A DNA stretch of 64,000 nt from Gemmatimonadaceae bacterium. GTDB lineage: Bacteria; Gemmatimonadota; Gemmatimonadetes; Gemmatimonadales; Gemmatimonadaceae. The translations under genes and the position numbers were made by a program. Under the pieces are notes generated by a model, which saw only the letters and a program-made list of their open reading frames with translations, was not told the DNA's origin and searched no databases. Shown one piece after another: positions 55,090 through 63,394 of this stretch. Numbering within the stretch: position 1 is the first letter of the stretch; every line of letters starts with the position of its first letter. The stretch is taken from positions 1 to 64,000 of the forward strand of contig JACVCD010000003.1 in the NCBI GenBank assembly GCA_016742275.1, given 5' to 3'.

Positions 55090-56682
55090 TTACTTGTTCA
55101 GATCGCCGAAGCTGGTGCGACCGGCACGCTCGTTATCCGAGCGGCAGCTGGTCGGAGCACCCTGACCGTCGAGGAGCTGCCAGATCTCCACGCGGCGGTT
55201 TGCAGCCTGTGCCTGGCGGTTGGCCGCCGACACACGCGGGCGATTGGCTGGCGGCGGTTCCTGCTCGCTGTCACCGCTGCGCACCAGGATGCACTGCTCG
55301 CCGAAGCTCGACCACACGATGCGGTCCTTGATCGAGTTGGCATCAGCACCGGCCACGTTCAGCAGCTGCTTGTGCACGGCTTCCGCACGCGACTTGGCCA
55401 GCTTGTTGTTGTACGCTTCCGAGCCGTACCAGTCGGTGTGGCCTTCGATCGAGATGCGGAGCGACGGGTTCCTCTTCATCGCTTCCACGATGACCTTGAG
55501 CGTGTCGTTACCAGCCTTCAGCACAACCGCGCGGTCGAAGCTGAAGAGCGTGGTGTCGAACGCCACGCGGGCGGCCGGACGCGCCTTGCACTCAACCGAA
55601 GCCGACTCGGTCTTGGAGCTGCCGTAGGCGGTCTTGCTGACCGTGATCGTGGCGGTGCCCGGCGCGTTACAGGTCACGGTGCCGTTGTTCACCGAGGCGA
55701 TCGACGCGTTGGACGAGCTCCAGGTGACGGCGCCGAGGTCCACATTGTCGGCGTCAACAGCCTTCGACGTGAACGACAGCGTGCGACCAACCTGCTCCGA
55801 ACCGCTGCGCGGGTCGAGCGAGAGGGTCCACGACGGCGGCGGCACGGTGACCGTGGACGACGCCATGCGCTCGATCTTCTTCACGATGCCCTTGCACGTG
55901 ATCGTGGCCGTACCGGCCTTGACCGCCGTGACCTTGCCCGTGTTGTCGACCGTGGCAACCGAGGCATCGCTCGACGTGCAGGCGAGGCTCTGGATGGTGC
56001 GGAGCTCGATCGGACGGGCCTTGAGGTCAGCGGCGCTGAGCGCGAACTGACGATCACTGCCACGATTCACGGTCGCGCTGGCCGGGTCGAGCTTGAGCGC
56101 CCAGTCAAACTGCTCCGTCTTGGCGCAGGCGCCACGCAGCGCGTAGCTCACACCAGCACGGACACCCATCTGCACCGACGTGCCGTCGAGTGCCTGTTCG
56201 TTCGGCGACGGGTTGTAGTCGGCGAGACCATCGAGGCGAAGACCCCACTTGCCGCTGCCGCAGAACTTGAGTCCCACGAGACCGGTGAACGAGTCTTCGT
56301 ATTCGTTCGGCGTGCTGCGGCCATCAAACACCTGCAGCGCGTAACCCGAGCCGAGGATGAGCGACGTCTTCTTGCTCGACGTCATCGGGATGGTCAGCGT
56401 GGCGAGACCACGGAGCGGACGGTACGTGATGCTTTCGAACGGATCACGCGTGGCCTTCGTCTTGCCGATCTGGATATCGCCTTCGACGCCGAGCCACTTG
56501 TAGACAGACATGCCCAGACGTCCACCGACGCCGAACACATTGTCCATGTTGAGTTCTTTGTCGAGCTTCGTGAACTGACCGAACGCACCGATCTCGATAC
56601 GCTCACCCAGGGTCTGGGCTTGTAGTGTCGGCGCCACCATGACGGCGGCAAGCAACGACATTCCGACCAGGTTTTTCTTCAT
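55090..56682 (-). CDS. OmpA-family outer-membrane protein with two Big2 Ig domains
   Basis: A 530-residue outer-membrane protein. After the signal peptide (VMVAPTLQAQ) come an 8-strand porin-like beta domain (about 24-185), two Big2-type Ig domains (about 190-365, CTSSDASVATVDNTG and WSSSNASIASVNNG), and a C-terminal OmpA peptidoglycan-binding domain (ISIEGHTDWYGSEAYNNKLAKSRAEA and ANRRVEI). The Ig domains inserted between barrel and OmpA domain are unusual. A strong GGAGG ribosome site lies 6 bases before the ATG. It tethers outer membrane to peptidoglycan; Ig domains may extend the reach. Confidence 0.9.
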   Translation of the reverse strand: MKKNLVGMSLLAAVMVAPTLQAQTLGERIEIGAFGQFTKLDKELNMDNVFGVGGRLGMSVYKWLGVEGDIQIGKTKATRDPFESITYRPLRGLATLTIPMTSSKKTSLILGSGYALQVFDGRSTPNEYEDSFTGLVGLKFCGSGKWGLRLDGLADYNPSPNEQALDGTSVQMGVRAGVSYALRGACAKTEQFDWALKLDPASATVNRGSDRQFALSAADLKARPIELRTIQSLACTSSDASVATVDNTGKVTAVKAGTATITCKGIVKKIERMASSTVTVPPPSWTLSLDPRSGSEQVGRTLSFTSKAVDADNVDLGAVTWSSSNASIASVNNGTVTCNAPGTATITVSKTAYGSSKTESASVECKARPAARVAFDTTLFSFDRAVVLKAGNDTLKVIVEAMKRNPSLRISIEGHTDWYGSEAYNNKLAKSRAEAVHKQLLNVAGADANSIKDRIVWSSFGEQCILVRSGDSEQEPPPANRPRVSAANRQAQAANRRVEIWQLLDGQGAPTSCRSDNERAGRTSFGDLNK

Positions 56683-56774
56683 GTGATACCTCCGGGAGGG
56701 AGCAAGGAAAGCGAGCTGAACTATGCCCGCGCCTCCACCGGAGCCAGCAGCTTCGCTGGAGGCACTGCAATACT

Positions 56775-56945
56775 AAAGCATTCACGCGTCGTGCGATACA
56801 TCACGAGCCACAGGCGCTCGGTCCCGTGGCTCGTGTTTTGGGCACCCGTGAATGCTTTTGACGCATGTCGCGTGACATGCGTCACGAACCGGGCTGTTCG
56901 GTCACGAAGCACCGAATGGGCATACTTCCTGGATCAGCCCGGTTC
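56775..56945. other. Highly self-complementary intergenic block
   Basis: Three adjoining inverted-repeat structures fill this part of the 305-base gap between the E1 gene and the ompA-type gene. First, arms AAAGCATTCACG (56775-56786 and 56847-56858) enclose an inner perfect stem CACGAGCCAC (56802-56811 with 56826-56835). Second, TGACGCATGTC-GCGT-GACATGCGTCA (56859-56884). Third, GAACCGGGCTG (56886-56896 with 56935-56945) encloses a 6-base stem (56897-56902 with 56911-56916). No open frame of note. It could be an ncRNA, a composite terminator or a 5' leader. The rest of the gap (56683-56774 and 56946-56987) shows nothing but the ompA ribosome site and short TGCA-rich sequence. Confidence 0.7.
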
Positions 56946-56987
56946 ATGCAGATGCAATTGCGTCTGCATTCGCACCTGCATTTGCAG

Positions 56988-59120
56988 CTACACCGCAAGC
57001 AGGCGTTCGAGTTCCTTCTGAATCACTTCGACCGTGGGTACCACGGCATCGAGCAGCACCGGATGGTAGGGCACGGGGATGTCGTTGGGCGCGAGACGCA
57101 CGATCGGCGCATCGAGGAACCAGAAGGCCTCCTGCGCGAGCGTGCCGGCGATTTCCGCACCAAAGCCTGCGGTGAGGCTGTCCTCGTGCACGATGAGGCA
57201 ACGACCGGTCTTCTCGACGGAAGCCAGCACCGTGTCGCGATCCCACGGGGCGACGGTTCGAAGATCGATGAGCTCGATCTGATCGCCAAATGCTTCCACG
57301 GCCTCGCGGCAGCGATGCACCATGGCGCCCCAGCTCACCAGCGTGAGCGCGTCACCCTTCTGCAGGATGTGGGCCTTGCCGAAGGGCAGGACGTAGTCAT
57401 CGCCCGGATATCGCGCGCTGCCGTCACCCGTCATGAGCAGCGAACGGTGCTCGAAGAAGATGGTCGGGTTGGGACTCCGCATGGCCGCCCGCAACAGACC
57501 CACGGCATCGGCGGCATTGGACGGCATGGCCACCTGCCAGCCGTACGCGTGCGCAAAGCGAACCTCATCGCTGAGCGAATGCCATGGGTCGCCCACGTCC
57601 TTGCCGTAGCCGCCCGGCATACGCACCACGATGGGCGCCGCAAACCGGTTGGCCGTGCGCCAGCGCATGGTGCCCGTGTTGTTGAGCTGCTCCGTGGCCG
57701 GATCGGCGTATTTGCGGAACTGAATTTCCGCGACGGGCATGAGACCGCTGATGGCCATGGCCACCGCGCGACCAATGATGCCTTCTTCGCTGAGGCTGGT
57801 GTCGAACACACGCGTCGGACCGAACTGCTTCTGCAGTCCTTCGGTCACGAGGTGCACACCACCCTTCTTGCCTACGTCCTCGCCAAACACCACGACCTTG
57901 TTGTTGACCTCGAGCTCGCGGCGCAGCGTACGGCGCACGGCTTCAGCGAAACGCAGCAGGTCACCACCTTCCTGCACCACGTCGGTGCCACCCAGCGCGC
58001 TGCGCTCGGCGTGCGACAAACCGCCCATGGCATCGGGCGCGGTCTCGTCGCAGAACACGTGCTGCGCCACCGTGGACGGGTCGGGCATGGGACGCGCACG
58101 CGCCGCTTCGAGGGCCACGTTCACATCGCGTTCGACTTCCTGCTCGAGCGCCTGCCAATCGCCTTCGCTCATGAAGGCCGGCACGAGATACTCACGCAGC
58201 TTGGGCAGCGGATCGCGCGTCTGATCATCCGCGATCTCGGCTTCCGTGCGATAGCCCTTCTGATTGTCGGGACCCGAGTGACTCGACAAGCGCGGCACCG
58301 TGAGACGCACAAGGGCGGGGCCGTGTCCGGCGCGCACATGCTTCACGGCTTCCTCGAGCAATCCGGATGCATCATGCGGATCGGTGCCGCTGCCATTCCG
58401 GATGAACAGATTCGTGAACGACGCAAGATTCTTGGCGATGTCGCCGCCAGGTGTCTGCATGTCGCCGCGCACGCTGATGCCGAGGTCGTTGTCTTCGATG
58501 TAGAAGAGCATCGGCAGCTTGAGCGTCGTGGCCATGGTGAGCGCCGCCCAGAAGCCGTTGGTGGCCACCGAGGCATCGCCACCCAGTGCCACCGCCATGC
58601 TGTTCTTGTATGACGCATCGCCCAGCACATCGCGGTGATACACGATGCTCTGCGCCCAGCCGGCGGCCGGCGTGTACTGACCACCTACGTCACCAGCCAT
58701 CGGCAGCACGGTGCAGCCATCGCGATTGGGGAGATTGCACACCACGCCGATATCGCGGCCATCGCTGAAACCACCGGCGCGGCCGAGCGGACTGCCCAGC
58801 GCGTCCTCGATGGTAAGGCCAACTGACAGCAGCATCGGACGTGAGCGATAGTACGCACCGGCGCCATCGCGCGAACCGGTCATCAGCGATCCGAGAATCG
58901 TCTGCGCCATATCGTGACCGCGCGCCGAGAACTGATAGAGCACGACATGCTCTTTCGGCACGGAATTGCGATTGCGATTCGTGCTCTCCTCGATGTCATC
59001 GAGCGAGCGCGAAACCAGCGTATCGTAGGCGATCTTCCGCCAGTTGAATCCGGCGCGCGGAGTGCGGGCCGAAGAAACGGCCGGTCGCGCCGAAGGGCGA
59101 GCTTGAGTCTTGGCAGGCAT
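56988..59120 (-). CDS. Fused E1 alpha/beta subunits of a 2-oxoacid dehydrogenase
   Basis: A 710-residue thiamine-diphosphate enzyme. The N-terminal half (about 25-360) is E1-alpha with TPP motif GGDASVATNGFWAALTMA ... EDNDLGIS. The C-terminal half (about 380-710) is E1-beta with VVFGEDVGKKGGVHLVT, SLSEEGIIGRAVAMAISG and AEIQFRKYADPATEQ. Fusions like this occur in branched-chain or related 2-oxoacid dehydrogenases and transfer the acyl group to a lipoylated E2, which is not in the window. Substrate is not fixed by sequence. The start at 59120 has a low-complexity leader (PARPAVSSARTP) that may be disordered. Confidence 0.9.
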   Translation of the reverse strand: MPAKTQARPSARPAVSSARTPRAGFNWRKIAYDTLVSRSLDDIEESTNRNRNSVPKEHVVLYQFSARGHDMAQTILGSLMTGSRDGAGAYYRSRPMLLSVGLTIEDALGSPLGRAGGFSDGRDIGVVCNLPNRDGCTVLPMAGDVGGQYTPAAGWAQSIVYHRDVLGDASYKNSMAVALGGDASVATNGFWAALTMATTLKLPMLFYIEDNDLGISVRGDMQTPGGDIAKNLASFTNLFIRNGSGTDPHDASGLLEEAVKHVRAGHGPALVRLTVPRLSSHSGPDNQKGYRTEAEIADDQTRDPLPKLREYLVPAFMSEGDWQALEQEVERDVNVALEAARARPMPDPSTVAQHVFCDETAPDAMGGLSHAERSALGGTDVVQEGGDLLRFAEAVRRTLRRELEVNNKVVVFGEDVGKKGGVHLVTEGLQKQFGPTRVFDTSLSEEGIIGRAVAMAISGLMPVAEIQFRKYADPATEQLNNTGTMRWRTANRFAAPIVVRMPGGYGKDVGDPWHSLSDEVRFAHAYGWQVAMPSNAADAVGLLRAAMRSPNPTIFFEHRSLLMTGDGSARYPGDDYVLPFGKAHILQKGDALTLVSWGAMVHRCREAVEAFGDQIELIDLRTVAPWDRDTVLASVEKTGRCLIVHEDSLTAGFGAEIAGTLAQEAFWFLDAPIVRLAPNDIPVPYHPVLLDAVVPTVEVIQKELERLLAV

Positions 59121-59183
59121 AGACTCGTAATTTGCCCAAGTGCGGGGGCAATAGGGAGTTTGCTCGACCCTCGAATTGCTCCG

Positions 59184-59468
59184 CTAGTTGCTCGTGTCGG
59201 ACGTCGCCCAGGTCGCGTTTGGTGTCACGGCACGCGCTCCGGCAATGCCGAGTCGTGCTGCGGTTGTGAGCGTCGGTACACCTAGCCCGATGGTCACGAG
59301 CAGGAGGTTTGCTGCAAGCCATGCAGAGGTCCATTTCTGGACCGTCTCGCGACTGCCCTGCATGACCCAGAGAATGGCTGCGGCGCCATTGACGATCAGC
59401 AACCCAGCGAACGCCCACGCGAATGCGGTCCAACCCACACTGGCCAGCCACTGCGTCACGGTATCCAT
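59184..59468 (-). CDS. Small membrane protein of unknown function
   Basis: A 94-residue protein with two or three hydrophobic segments (WLASVGWTAFAWAFAGLLIV, WLAANLLLVTIGLGVP). Start set at MDTVTQWLASVGW; 46 upstream codons are open but read as unlikely coding. It is upstream of the E1 gene and divergent from paaG. No family recognised. Confidence 0.62.
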   Translation of the reverse strand: MDTVTQWLASVGWTAFAWAFAGLLIVNGAAAILWVMQGSRETVQKWTSAWLAANLLLVTIGLGVPTLTTAARLGIAGARAVTPNATWATSDTSN

Positions 59469-59641
59469 GGCGACATGACTCCGGGAAAATGGGACGACCG
59501 GGCTACAATACGGCGTGAGTCGAGGATTCGCGAGACCAGCTGGCGGGTTTTCCAGACGTGTGCTCGGATGTGTGCGCGGTGCCTGTGTTCCGGGCCCGTC
59601 TGGCATCCTGCCAGAGGGGTGCGGTATGCTACTTTTCCGGG

Positions 59642-60436
59642 ATGTCTGCTCCTACCTCCCTCCTTATCGAGCAGGTCGATGGCGTGCTGTTGCTGACGCT
59701 GAATCGGCCCGACGTTCTCAACAGCTTCAATCGCGAGATGTCTGCGGCGCTCAAAGCGGCGCTCGATCACGCGGCGAGCGATCCCACCGTGCGCGCCGTG
59801 GTACTGACCGGTGCCGGTCGCGGTTTCTGCGCGGGTCAGGATCTGGCCGAAGCGCTGCCCAAGGATGGCGGACCGATGCCGAACATCGGCGACATCGTGG
59901 TGGAGTGTTACAACCCCATCATCCGCGCCATTCGCACACTGGAGAAGCCGGTGCTCTGCGCAGTGAATGGCATCGCGGCTGGTGCCGGTGCCAATCTCGC
60001 GTTTGCCTGCGATCTCACCTGGGCCGCCGAAGAATCGAGCTTCGTGGAAAGCTTTGCCAAGCTCGGTCTTATTCCCGATACCAGCGGCACCTTCTTCGTG
60101 CCGCGTCTCGTGGGACATCAGCGGGCGACGGGTATGTTCTTCCTCGCCGAAAAGATGGCAGCGGCGAAGGCCAAGGAGTGGGGTCTCATTTGGGACGTCG
60201 TGCCCAAGGTGGATTTGCTGGACACCGTGATGACCGTGGCGAAGCAGCTGGCCACACAGGCCACACGCGGATTTGGTCTCACCAAGCGTGCCTTGAACGC
60301 CAGTGCCGCCAATGGTCTCGATGCGCAGCTTGATGTGGAAGCGGCGTGCATGACCGAAGCCGGCAAGACGGCGGACTACGTGGAAGGTGTGACGGCGTTT
60401 CTCGAGAAGCGCGCGCCCGTGTACCGCGGCGCCTGA
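59642..60436 (+). CDS. paaG: 1,2-epoxyphenylacetyl-CoA isomerase PaaG
   Basis: A 264-residue crotonase-fold enzyme that rearranges ring-1,2-epoxyphenylacetyl-CoA to oxepin-CoA. Close to the PaaG pattern throughout: LTGAGRGFCAGQDLAE, VNGIAAGAGANLAFACDLTW, FAKLGLIPDTSGTFFVPRLVG, LTKRALNASAANGLDAQLDVE and YVEGVTAFLEKRAP. The catalytic Asp is in LGLIPD. The start at 59642 fits the family; upstream in-frame codons are not coding-like. Followed by paaH after 4 bases. Confidence 0.93.
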   Translation: MSAPTSLLIEQVDGVLLLTLNRPDVLNSFNREMSAALKAALDHAASDPTVRAVVLTGAGRGFCAGQDLAEALPKDGGPMPNIGDIVVECYNPIIRAIRTLEKPVLCAVNGIAAGAGANLAFACDLTWAAEESSFVESFAKLGLIPDTSGTFFVPRLVGHQRATGMFFLAEKMAAAKAKEWGLIWDVVPKVDLLDTVMTVAKQLATQATRGFGLTKRALNASAANGLDAQLDVEAACMTEAGKTADYVEGVTAFLEKRAPVYRGA

Positions 60437-60440
60437 GCTG

Positions 60441-61634
60441 ATGAATATCGGAACGGTTGGTGTGATTGGTGCTGGCGCGATGGGCGCCGGCATCGCGCAG
60501 GTGGCGGCCATGCATCGGCACGATGTGGTGATTGCCGATGCGCATCCCATGGCGCTGGTGAAGGCACGCACCGGGCATGAAAAGGCCATGCTGCGTGAAG
60601 TGGAGAAGGGGCGGCTCACGCGCGAAGCGGCTGATGCCGTGCTGGCGCGCTTCACCTATGTGTCTGGGGTGTCGGTCGCCGAACTCGCGCCATTTGCCGC
60701 GTGCGACTTCGTGATCGAAGCCATCATCGAACAACTCGATGCGAAGAAAGAATTGTTTCGCACGCTCGAACAGGTGATTCGAGACGACGCCATTCTCGCG
60801 TCCAACACATCGTCCCTGTCCATTGCCGCGCTGGCCGGTGCCTGTCGCCACAAGGACCGTGTGGTGGGTGTGCACTTCTTCAATCCGGCGCCGGTGATGC
60901 CGCTGGTGGAGATCATTCCCGCCATCACCACCGACGTGTCGGTGGCCGAACGTTCGCGTGCGCTGGCTGATTCGTGGCGTAAGACGACCGTGATGGCGGC
61001 CGATACTCCGGGCTTCATCGTGAATCGGGTGGCGCGTCCGTTTTACGGCGAAGCCATGCGCATCCGCGAAGAGGGCATTGCCGACTGCGCGACGATTGAC
61101 TGGGCCATGAAGACCATCGGTGGATTCCGCATGGGGCCATTCGAACTCACCGACTTCATTGGTCACGATGTGAACTTTGCGGTCACACGTTCGGTGTTTG
61201 ATGCCATGTACGGTGATCCGCGCTATCGCCCGAGTTTGCAGCAGCAGCGACTGCTCGAAGCGGGCTGGCTGGGTCGCAAGACAGGACGTGGTTTTTACGA
61301 CTACGCCGAAGGTGCCGTGATGCCGGCGCCGGTTGAGGATCCGTCGTTGGGCCAGGGCATCGTGGATCGCATTCTTGCCATGCTGGTGAACGAAGCGGTG
61401 GATGCGGTGCACTTTGGCGTGTGCTCGGTGGCCGATGTGGAGCTGGCCATGACCACCGGCGTCAACTACCCCAAGGGCCTGCTGGCGTGGGGCGACGAGA
61501 TCGGCGCTGCCAATGTGCAGGCACGTTTGCAGGCGCTGCACTTCGAAACGGGCGATGATCGCTATCGCCCCAGCGTGCGTTTGCGTCGGGCGGTGCAGGC
61601 GGGTGTATCGCTCACTGATCCGCGTCGGCTCTGA
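60441..61634 (+). CDS. paaH: 3-hydroxyadipyl-CoA dehydrogenase PaaH
   Basis: A 397-residue NAD-dependent dehydrogenase. The Rossmann motif is GVIGAGAMGAGIAQVAA (about 6-22), and the catalytic His and Asn region is VGVHFFNPAPVMPLVEI. Two C-terminal 3HCDH domains follow (FIVNRVARPFYGEAMRI; ILAMLVNEAVDAVHFGV). A single-domain form of about 310 residues would be enough; the longer C-terminus resembles PaaH. Oxidises 3-hydroxyadipyl-CoA. Next gene starts after 11 bases. Confidence 0.93.
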   Translation: MNIGTVGVIGAGAMGAGIAQVAAMHRHDVVIADAHPMALVKARTGHEKAMLREVEKGRLTREAADAVLARFTYVSGVSVAELAPFAACDFVIEAIIEQLDAKKELFRTLEQVIRDDAILASNTSSLSIAALAGACRHKDRVVGVHFFNPAPVMPLVEIIPAITTDVSVAERSRALADSWRKTTVMAADTPGFIVNRVARPFYGEAMRIREEGIADCATIDWAMKTIGGFRMGPFELTDFIGHDVNFAVTRSVFDAMYGDPRYRPSLQQQRLLEAGWLGRKTGRGFYDYAEGAVMPAPVEDPSLGQGIVDRILAMLVNEAVDAVHFGVCSVADVELAMTTGVNYPKGLLAWGDEIGAANVQARLQALHFETGDDRYRPSVRLRRAVQAGVSLTDPRRL

Positions 61635-61645
61635 GGCGCGCGCGT

Positions 61646-62101
61646 ATGGCGGAACCTTCCGAAACCCCGGTGTCTTCTCCTCAAGGGACTTCTCCTGAAG
61701 AAGTCGTTGCGCGCCTGATGGCGCGCGACGCGTTTTCACAGCTGATGGGCATGGAAGTGATCGACGCCGGCCCCGGTCGTGCGGTGGTTCGCATGCCCGT
61801 GCGTTCCGACATGGTGAACGGATTTGGCACACTGCACGGCGGTGCTCTGTTCTCGCTGGCCGACAGTGCTTTCGCCTTTGCCACGAACGGCGCCGGTACG
61901 CTGAGCGTAGCCATCGATATGCACCTCGGCATTCCCACGGCGTCGTTCCCCGGTGATGTGCTTACGGCAACCGCGGTGGAACAGAGCACGACCAATCGGC
62001 TCTCGTTCGTGGATGTCACGGTGCTCAACCAGAAGGATGTTGTGGTCGGACATTTTCGCGGCACGGTGTATCGCACACACAAACCGCACGTGTTCGACTA
62101 A
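61646..62101 (+). CDS. paaI: Hotdog-fold acyl-CoA thioesterase PaaI
   Basis: A 151-residue thioesterase. The motif NGFGTLHGGALFSLADSAFAFATN with catalytic Asp in LADSAFA and Asn/His in LHGG is that of the PaaI subfamily, and the C-terminus HFRGTVYRTHKPH is usual. It relieves toxic ring-hydroxylated CoA thioesters by hydrolysis. Start at 61646 includes a short polar N-terminal extension (SSPQGTSPEE). Confidence 0.92.
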   Translation: MAEPSETPVSSPQGTSPEEVVARLMARDAFSQLMGMEVIDAGPGRAVVRMPVRSDMVNGFGTLHGGALFSLADSAFAFATNGAGTLSVAIDMHLGIPTASFPGDVLTATAVEQSTTNRLSFVDVTVLNQKDVVVGHFRGTVYRTHKPHVFD

Positions 62102-62140
62102 ACGCTTTTCGCACTTATCAGTTTTCTCTTCCGGAGACGG

Positions 62141-63385
62141 ATGATGGCTTCAGTTCCTTCGCAGGCATGGATCGTTGACGGTGTACGCACACCCATCGGC
62201 AATCTCGGTGGATCGCTGAGTGGTGTGCGCGCCGATGATCTGGGCGCCCATGTCATTCAGACGCTGATTGCGCGTGTGCAGTCCGCTGCGCCCAACTTCG
62301 ATGCCAAGGCCATCGCCGATGTCATACTCGGCTGCGCCAATCAGGCCGGTGAAGACAATCGCAATGTGGCACGCATGTCGGCGCTGCTGGCTGGTCTGCC
62401 GGTTGAAGTACCGGGTGAAACGGTGAATCGTCTCTGCGCATCCGGTCTTTCCGCCGTTGCTGCCGCTGCGCGCGGCATCAAGGTGGGCGAAGGCGCGCTG
62501 TACGTAGCCGGTGGTGTGGAGAGCATGACCCGCGCGCCATTTGCGCTGTCCAAGGGCAGCACGCCATTCGCGCGTGATGTGCAACTCTTCGACACCAGCC
62601 TCGGCTGGCGTTTTGTGAATCCGCGCATGAAGGCCATGCACGGCACCGACAGCATGGGCGAAACGGCGGAGAATGTGGCGTCGGATTACGGTGTCACGCG
62701 TGCCGATCAGGATGCCTTTGCCGTGCGTTCGCAGCAGAAGGCCGCCGCCGCCCGTTCGGCTGGTCGTTTTGAGCGCGAGATCACTTCGGTTCCTGTGCCA
62801 CAGCGCAAGGGAGATCCGGTGCTCGTGTCGCAGGATGAATTCCTGCGCCCCGACACCTCGGTGGAAACCCTGGCCAAACTCAAGCCGGCATTCCGGCATG
62901 ATGGACAGGGCAGTGTCACGGCCGGCAACGCCAGCGGACTCAATGACGGTGCGGCCGCGCTGCTGCTCGCATCCGACTCGGCCCTCACGCAGTACGGTCT
63001 CAAGCCGTTGGCGCGTGTGGTGGCCAGCGCCGCTGCCGGTGTGCCGCCGCGCATCATGGGCATGGGTCCGGTGCCTGCTACACGTCTCGTGCTTGAGCGC
63101 GCCGGTCTTACGCTCGATCAGATGGACGTGATCGAACTCAACGAAGCCTTTGCCGCGCAGTCGCTGGCCTGCATGCGCGAACTTGGCATGGCCGATGACG
63201 ACGCCCGCGTGAACCCCAACGGTGGTGCCATTGCCCTCGGTCACCCGCTCGGCATGAGTGGTGCCCGTCTCGCACTCACGGCCGCGCGTGAACTCGAGGC
63301 GCGCGGTGGCCGCTATGCGCTCTGCACCATGTGCATTGGTGTGGGGCAGGGTTACGCGATGATTCTTGAGCGCGCCGGGGTCTAA
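62141..63385 (+). CDS. paaJ: 3-oxoadipyl-CoA/3-oxo-5,6-dehydrosuberyl-CoA thiolase PaaJ
   Basis: A 414-residue thiolase. Active-site Cys99 lies in [11 protein letters not shown]; the His is in [16 protein letters not shown]; the second Cys in [11 protein letters not shown]. The adjacent NTAG-type motif is conserved. It cleaves 3-oxoadipyl-CoA to succinyl-CoA and acetyl-CoA. It belongs equally to the PcaF group, the two being hard to separate by sequence; neighbours point to PaaJ. ATG at 62141 follows CCGGAGACGG. Confidence 0.92.
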   Translation: MMASVPSQAWIVDGVRTPIGNLGGSLSGVRADDLGAHVIQTLIARVQSAAPNFDAKAIADVILGCANQAGEDNRNVARMSALLAGLPVEVPGETVNRLCASGLSAVAAAARGIKVGEGALYVAGGVESMTRAPFALSKGSTPFARDVQLFDTSLGWRFVNPRMKAMHGTDSMGETAENVASDYGVTRADQDAFAVRSQQKAAAARSAGRFEREITSVPVPQRKGDPVLVSQDEFLRPDTSVETLAKLKPAFRHDGQGSVTAGNASGLNDGAAALLLASDSALTQYGLKPLARVVASAAAGVPPRIMGMGPVPATRLVLERAGLTLDQMDVIELNEAFAAQSLACMRELGMADDDARVNPNGGAIALGHPLGMSGARLALTAARELEARGGRYALCTMCIGVGQGYAMILERAGV

Positions 63386-63394
63386 CTAGTCAGC

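Noticed and set aside
55006-56625. 539-codon plus-strand open frame opposite the OmpA-type gene
   Set aside because: Arg/His/Ala-rich antisense shadow; the minus-strand gene has a signal peptide, domains and ribosome site.
56865-58613. 582-codon plus-strand frame opposite the fused E1 gene
   Set aside because: No recognisable domain; the minus-strand E1 motifs are unambiguous.
60279-61832. 517-codon minus-strand frame opposite paaG/paaH/paaI
   Set aside because: Crosses three clear plus-strand genes and has antisense-like composition.
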